From Deltaproteobacteria bacterium (lineage in GTDB: Bacteria; Desulfobacterota; DSM-4660; Desulfatiglandales; HGW-15): a DNA stretch of 8,032 nucleotides. Shown here piece after piece: positions 5,912 to 8,032 of the stretch (the stretch's first letter is position 1; the number at the start of each line of letters is the position of its first letter). A program made the translations under genes and the position numbers. The notes below the pieces were generated by a model that did no database searches, was not told the origin of the DNA, and worked only from the letters and a program-made list of their open reading frames with translations. Where the stretch lies: contig JAFDHB010000235.1 of the NCBI GenBank assembly GCA_019308985.1, forward strand, positions 1 through 8,032. Direction: 5' to 3'.

Positions 5912-5940
5912 ATCATAAGGCAGGGCAAGCTATCTGTCAA
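5912..5940 (-). promoter_or_regulatory. Near-consensus sigma-70 promoter for brnTA, predicting a leaderless brnT transcript
   Basis: On the minus strand a perfect TTGACA (5935-5940) is separated by exactly 17 bases from TATGAT (5912-5917, 5 of 6). Only six bases (GACCAC) lie between the -10 and ATG 5905, so the expected start of transcription falls on or next to the A of the start codon. The A-rich bases just upstream of the -35 could act as an UP element. BrnA would be expected to repress here. Confidence 0.7.
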
Positions 5941-5942
5941 TG

Positions 5943-5967
5943 TTTTTATATGGCTATTTTTATGGCT
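5943..5967. repeat. Short tandem direct repeat upstream of the brnT promoter
   Basis: TTTTTATATGGCT (5943-5955) and TTTTTATGGCT (5957-5967) are two copies differing by an AT dinucleotide, one base apart and about one and a quarter helical turns from start to start. On the minus strand they give A-tracts just upstream of the brnT -35. They could be an UP element or regulator-binding repeats. Confidence 0.45.
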
Positions 5968-5976
5968 TCGAACGTC

Positions 5977-6489
5977 CTAAGAATGGAAGATGACCTTACG
6001 GGCTACAGCGGCCACACAGCGGTAAAATCCAAGGGGGTCAATCTGTTCCACCCGGTCGAAAAACTCCGGAGTCCACTGGCGCAGGTGTTCAAGCAGATAA
6101 TCGTAGTCCTCTCGTACAGCGGGTTCATCGGTCAGGGTGGCCAGAAGGGCGAGAAACTCCAGTTCCACGCCGATGTGATCGGCCAGCTCATCCGCTTCAA
6201 AGCCGTACTCACCGTACAGCCTCTTGAGGCGGACCGTGGATTCTCCCATCAGCGCACCCTCCAGGTAGAAGGATCCATAGGTCGGGCAGGGAACCTCGGG
6301 CAAGGCGTTGATGAAAAGATGCACGTAAGAGCCTTGGAGGGCGGACAGGTCTTTCTCCACCAGGATCTCGGAATGAGCCACGGGTGGGGAGAGAAGGACC
6401 AGATCTTGGTCCTCGGGCCATCGGTCTGGATACCGAAACAACCGGGAAAGGGTCATCAATCGAGTGGGATCGACCCTTTCGCTTCTCAT
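5977..6489 (-). CDS. TorD/DmsD-family molybdoenzyme maturation chaperone
   Basis: A 170-residue soluble, mostly helical protein in the usual TorD size range (about 170-220). Key signs are the helix LQGSYVHLFI (51-60); CPTYGSFYLEGALMGESTV (68-86), the family's Y-x-S-x-Y(L) block with the G-x-(S/P)T turn; LYGEYGFEADELADHIGVEL (91-110), holding the conserved G-(F/L)...DH-I-x-x-EL; and EFLALLA after it. These cytoplasmic chaperones bind the Tat signal and apo-form of a molybdopterin (CISM) enzyme, holding it until the cofactor is inserted. The gene shares ATGA with the stop of the NrfD gene (6486-6489) and has GGAG 8 bases before its ATG, so it is the last gene of that operon. The dedicated client is expected to be the catalytic subunit beyond 8032. 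No clear terminator follows before the brnT promoter. Confidence 0.88.
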   Translation of the reverse strand: MRSERVDPTRLMTLSRLFRYPDRWPEDQDLVLLSPPVAHSEILVEKDLSALQGSYVHLFINALPEVPCPTYGSFYLEGALMGESTVRLKRLYGEYGFEADELADHIGVELEFLALLATLTDEPAVREDYDYLLEHLRQWTPEFFDRVEQIDPLGFYRCVAAVARKVIFHS

Positions 6490-7721
6490 GCCTTTTTCTC
6501 CACCCTGGACACCAGGGGCAGCCGATCCACGGCCAGGATGATAAGAAAACTTACATAGGCCAATACTCCCAAAACGATGATCATTTCAATTGCACTGGGG
6601 AAATAGTTCCATGCGGTCACGAAGGTGTCCCCGGCGGGATCGTACTGGCCGGACGCGATGGGCATGGACCAATGGGTGTCCTGCATACCCAGAGGGGCAA
6701 GGGTCAGGGGCACGCGGTCGAAAGCAGCGGGCATCAGCATGAAACGATGCACGAAGACCCCGGCCACCATAAACAGGCAGGCCACAAGCATGGCGCCGGC
6801 ACTCTTTCTCACCCTACCACTCAGGAGCATAATCACTCCTGCTAAAGGGGAGAGGACCTCAAAGGCATGGGCGCGGAAATACTGCTTCAACGTTATGGAC
6901 AGCACATCCAGGGACTCTTCTGCCCCGTACCAGGCATGGATAAAAAAATCATTGTACATGAGGAAGAGGTGAATGAAATAGGTAGTAGCAATGAAGATAG
7001 AGAGGGTCCGGTAGGCAGGCTGGTATTGCTCACCTACACCGTAGGCCAGCACGCAGACCACAAGCACTACCGCGGTACCGCATGCCAGGGCAAGGGCCAC
7101 GAAATCCGGTGCGAGCACCGCTGTGTGCCACCAGTCCCTGGCCCCCTGGGTGGCGAAAATCCAAGCGGTGATAACATGGATTCCTACGGCGGCTACGAGT
7201 GAATAGGGGGCCAGGCGTTTGGCCCACTTTTCTGAAAAGCCCCTTGGATCATCTACCTTAATGGCTATTCCGGCCAGCTTCCCCGTCATGTCCGGCAGCA
7301 TCAAGAGATAAAGGTATAGAAGGGATAAGAGCGCGTACAGACTCAGTACGATGATGTCCCACACCAGGGGTGAATTAAACTGGGGATGCAGCAGAATATT
7401 GTAAAGACGCGCCGGCTGCCCGATGTCGGGGAGGACGATCAGCATGGCGGCGGTAACATTGGCAAAGGCGCACAGGGCGCCGATCTTGGCAAAGGGCTTG
7501 AGTCGCTGGACGCCGAACAGGTAGATCATGGAGCTTAGCACCAGTCCGCCCGCTGCGTTGCCCACGAAAAAGGCCAAGGTCGAGACATAAAGACCCCATG
7601 AATAGGAGTTGCGCATGTTGGTCAGGACCAATCCTTGCCGGACCTGGATCCCCCAGGCCACCAGGCCGATCAACATGAGCAGCCCTGTAACCGTAACACC
7701 GATTTTCTTGGTCGCACTCAT
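6486..7721 (-). CDS. NrfD/PsrC-family quinone-interacting membrane subunit
   Basis: A protein of about 411 residues with roughly ten hydrophobic segments. It belongs to the longer NrfD-like membrane subunits (PsrC is about 320). Early motifs are family-typical: SYSWGLYVSTLAFFVGNAAG (about 39-58), with the WGLY-x-S-x-x-F-x-x-G-x-AAGG core at the quinone-site end of the bundle, and LPDIGQPARLYNILLHPQFN (about 97-116), then SPLVWD. A periplasm- or cytoplasm-facing loop KVDDPRGFSEKWAKRLAP (155-172) separates the two halves. HRFMLMPAAF near 325 and WNYFPSAIE near 371 are conserved-looking C-terminal blocks. It exchanges electrons between the menaquinone pool and the Fe-S partner. Three ATGs stand in a row (7727, 7724, 7721). 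AGGAGG lies 1, 4 and 7 bases from them respectively, so I favour 7721; 7727 would add two Met. The gene abuts or overlaps the Fe-S gene stop (7724-7726) and overlaps the TorD gene by ATGA. Confidence 0.88.
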   Translation of the reverse strand: MSATKKIGVTVTGLLMLIGLVAWGIQVRQGLVLTNMRNSYSWGLYVSTLAFFVGNAAGGLVLSSMIYLFGVQRLKPFAKIGALCAFANVTAAMLIVLPDIGQPARLYNILLHPQFNSPLVWDIIVLSLYALLSLLYLYLLMLPDMTGKLAGIAIKVDDPRGFSEKWAKRLAPYSLVAAVGIHVITAWIFATQGARDWWHTAVLAPDFVALALACGTAVVLVVCVLAYGVGEQYQPAYRTLSIFIATTYFIHLFLMYNDFFIHAWYGAEESLDVLSITLKQYFRAHAFEVLSPLAGVIMLLSGRVRKSAGAMLVACLFMVAGVFVHRFMLMPAAFDRVPLTLAPLGMQDTHWSMPIASGQYDPAGDTFVTAWNYFPSAIEMIIVLGVLAYVSFLIILAVDRLPLVSRVEKKA

Positions 7722-7723
7722 CA

Positions 7724-8032
7724 TCATCCCTCCTTGCGCTTGGGCGGCAGGTAGTAAACGTTTGGCCGGGTGCCTTTCTCGGGCAGCAGGGTGAAACCCT
7801 TCTTCTCGCGGATCATCCTGGACACCGTGCTGCCCGGATCATCCAGGTCTCCCACGTGCCTGGCGTTTCCGGGACAGCCCCGCACGCAGGCCGGATCCAG
7901 CCCCTTGGCAGCATAGTGGGCACAAAAGTGACACTTTTCCACCACCCCCTTGAACCGTACTGGCATGTGGACCAGACGGCCGTCAAGACGAAACTTCTTT
8001 GGGTAACCGTAGGCGTAGCCGTTCTGGTACTC
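7724..8032 (-). CDS. 4Fe-4S electron-transfer subunit of a molybdopterin oxidoreductase (C-terminal fragment)
   Basis: The minus frame is open from the right edge to TGA at 7724-7726, giving the last 102 residues of a protein whose start is outside. The visible part begins EYQNGYAYGYPKKFRLDGRL, then GVVEKCHFCAHYAAKGLDPA and CVRGCPGNARHVGDLDDPGS. The cysteines form C-x2-C-x11-C-x3-CP, one complete 4Fe-4S site of the DmsB/PsrB/TtrB four-cluster type, and (A/G)RxxGDLDDP-x-S is the standard sequence after it. The closing KGTRPNVYYLPP-like stretch (GTRPNVYYLP) resembles subunits of tetrathionate, arsenate and polysulfide-type reductases. It relays electrons between the NrfD subunit and the catalytic molybdenum subunit. 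Translation is coupled to the NrfD gene at the overlapping ATGATGATG. The catalytic gene should lie immediately upstream, past 8032. Which substrate is used cannot be told from here. Confidence 0.9.
   Translation of the reverse strand, partial: EYQNGYAYGYPKKFRLDGRLVHMPVRFKGVVEKCHFCAHYAAKGLDPACVRGCPGNARHVGDLDDPGSTVSRMIREKKGFTLLPEKGTRPNVYYLPPKRKEG

Noticed and set aside
5833..6558. A 241-codon plus-strand open frame across the brnT start and the whole TorD gene
   Set aside because: It is antisense to two well-recognised genes and the brnT promoter, shows no family motif, and its composition mirrors the opposite-strand codons.
1..8032. CRISPR array, tRNA/rRNA genes, retron, phage genes or a complete insertion sequence
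   Set aside because: I read the window for regularly spaced repeats, tRNA-like TTCRANY loops with paired arms, reverse-transcriptase or phage motifs, and transposase catalytic domains, and saw none.

Overview
The window looks like a chromosomal segment of a Gram-negative anaerobe or facultative anaerobe. I lean towards the former Deltaproteobacteria (Desulfobacterota and relatives), because it combines an NrfD-type respiratory module, a RAYT-family transposase fragment carrying a DnaA-like C-terminal helix-turn-helix, a BrnTA module and a RecC-type nuclease subunit. That placement is inference from gene content; no rRNA or other phylogenetic marker is present.

Layout. (1) 1-326, minus: N-terminal 108 residues of RecC, running off the left edge. 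(2) 327-503: divergent promoter region between recC and a MATE transporter. (3) 504-1898, plus: MATE-family multidrug/toxin exporter. (4) 1899-2124: non-coding, with a small inverted repeat. (5) 2125-3414, plus: major facilitator exporter of the EntS/MFS_3 type. (6) 3434-4488, minus: secreted alkaline-phosphatase-superfamily enzyme whose last ~47 codons are out of frame, so the gene is probably broken. (7) 4489-5409: a small accessory island holding an inverted repeat, a REP-like hairpin and the C-terminal half of a RAYT transposase. (8) 5410-5905, minus: BrnT toxin and BrnA antitoxin, overlapping, behind a near-consensus promoter that predicts a leaderless brnT message. (9) 5977-8032, minus: the distal part of a molybdopterin-oxidoreductase operon in the order Fe-S subunit (partial), NrfD/PsrC membrane subunit, TorD-like chaperone, with 3-4 base overlaps at the gene joints.

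How the genes work together. The clearest unit is the right-hand operon. Its catalytic molybdenum or tungsten subunit should lie just beyond base 8032. The Fe-S protein would wire that subunit to the quinone pool through the NrfD protein, and the TorD protein would mature it. The substrate cannot be read from what is visible. The two exporters are adjacent and co-directional but 226 bases apart, so co-transcription is possible but unproven. The centre (about 3430-5980) is the unstable part of the window: a frameshifted gene, a truncated transposase, a REP-like hairpin and a toxin-antitoxin pair sit together between housekeeping or metabolic genes.

I found no RNA genes, CRISPR array or intact insertion sequence. 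No wholly new system is evident. The best leads are the leaderless brnT promoter, the REP-hairpin/RAYT-fragment junction, and the unknown respiratory substrate. Residue numbers were counted by hand and family assignments were made by reading motifs, without database searches.
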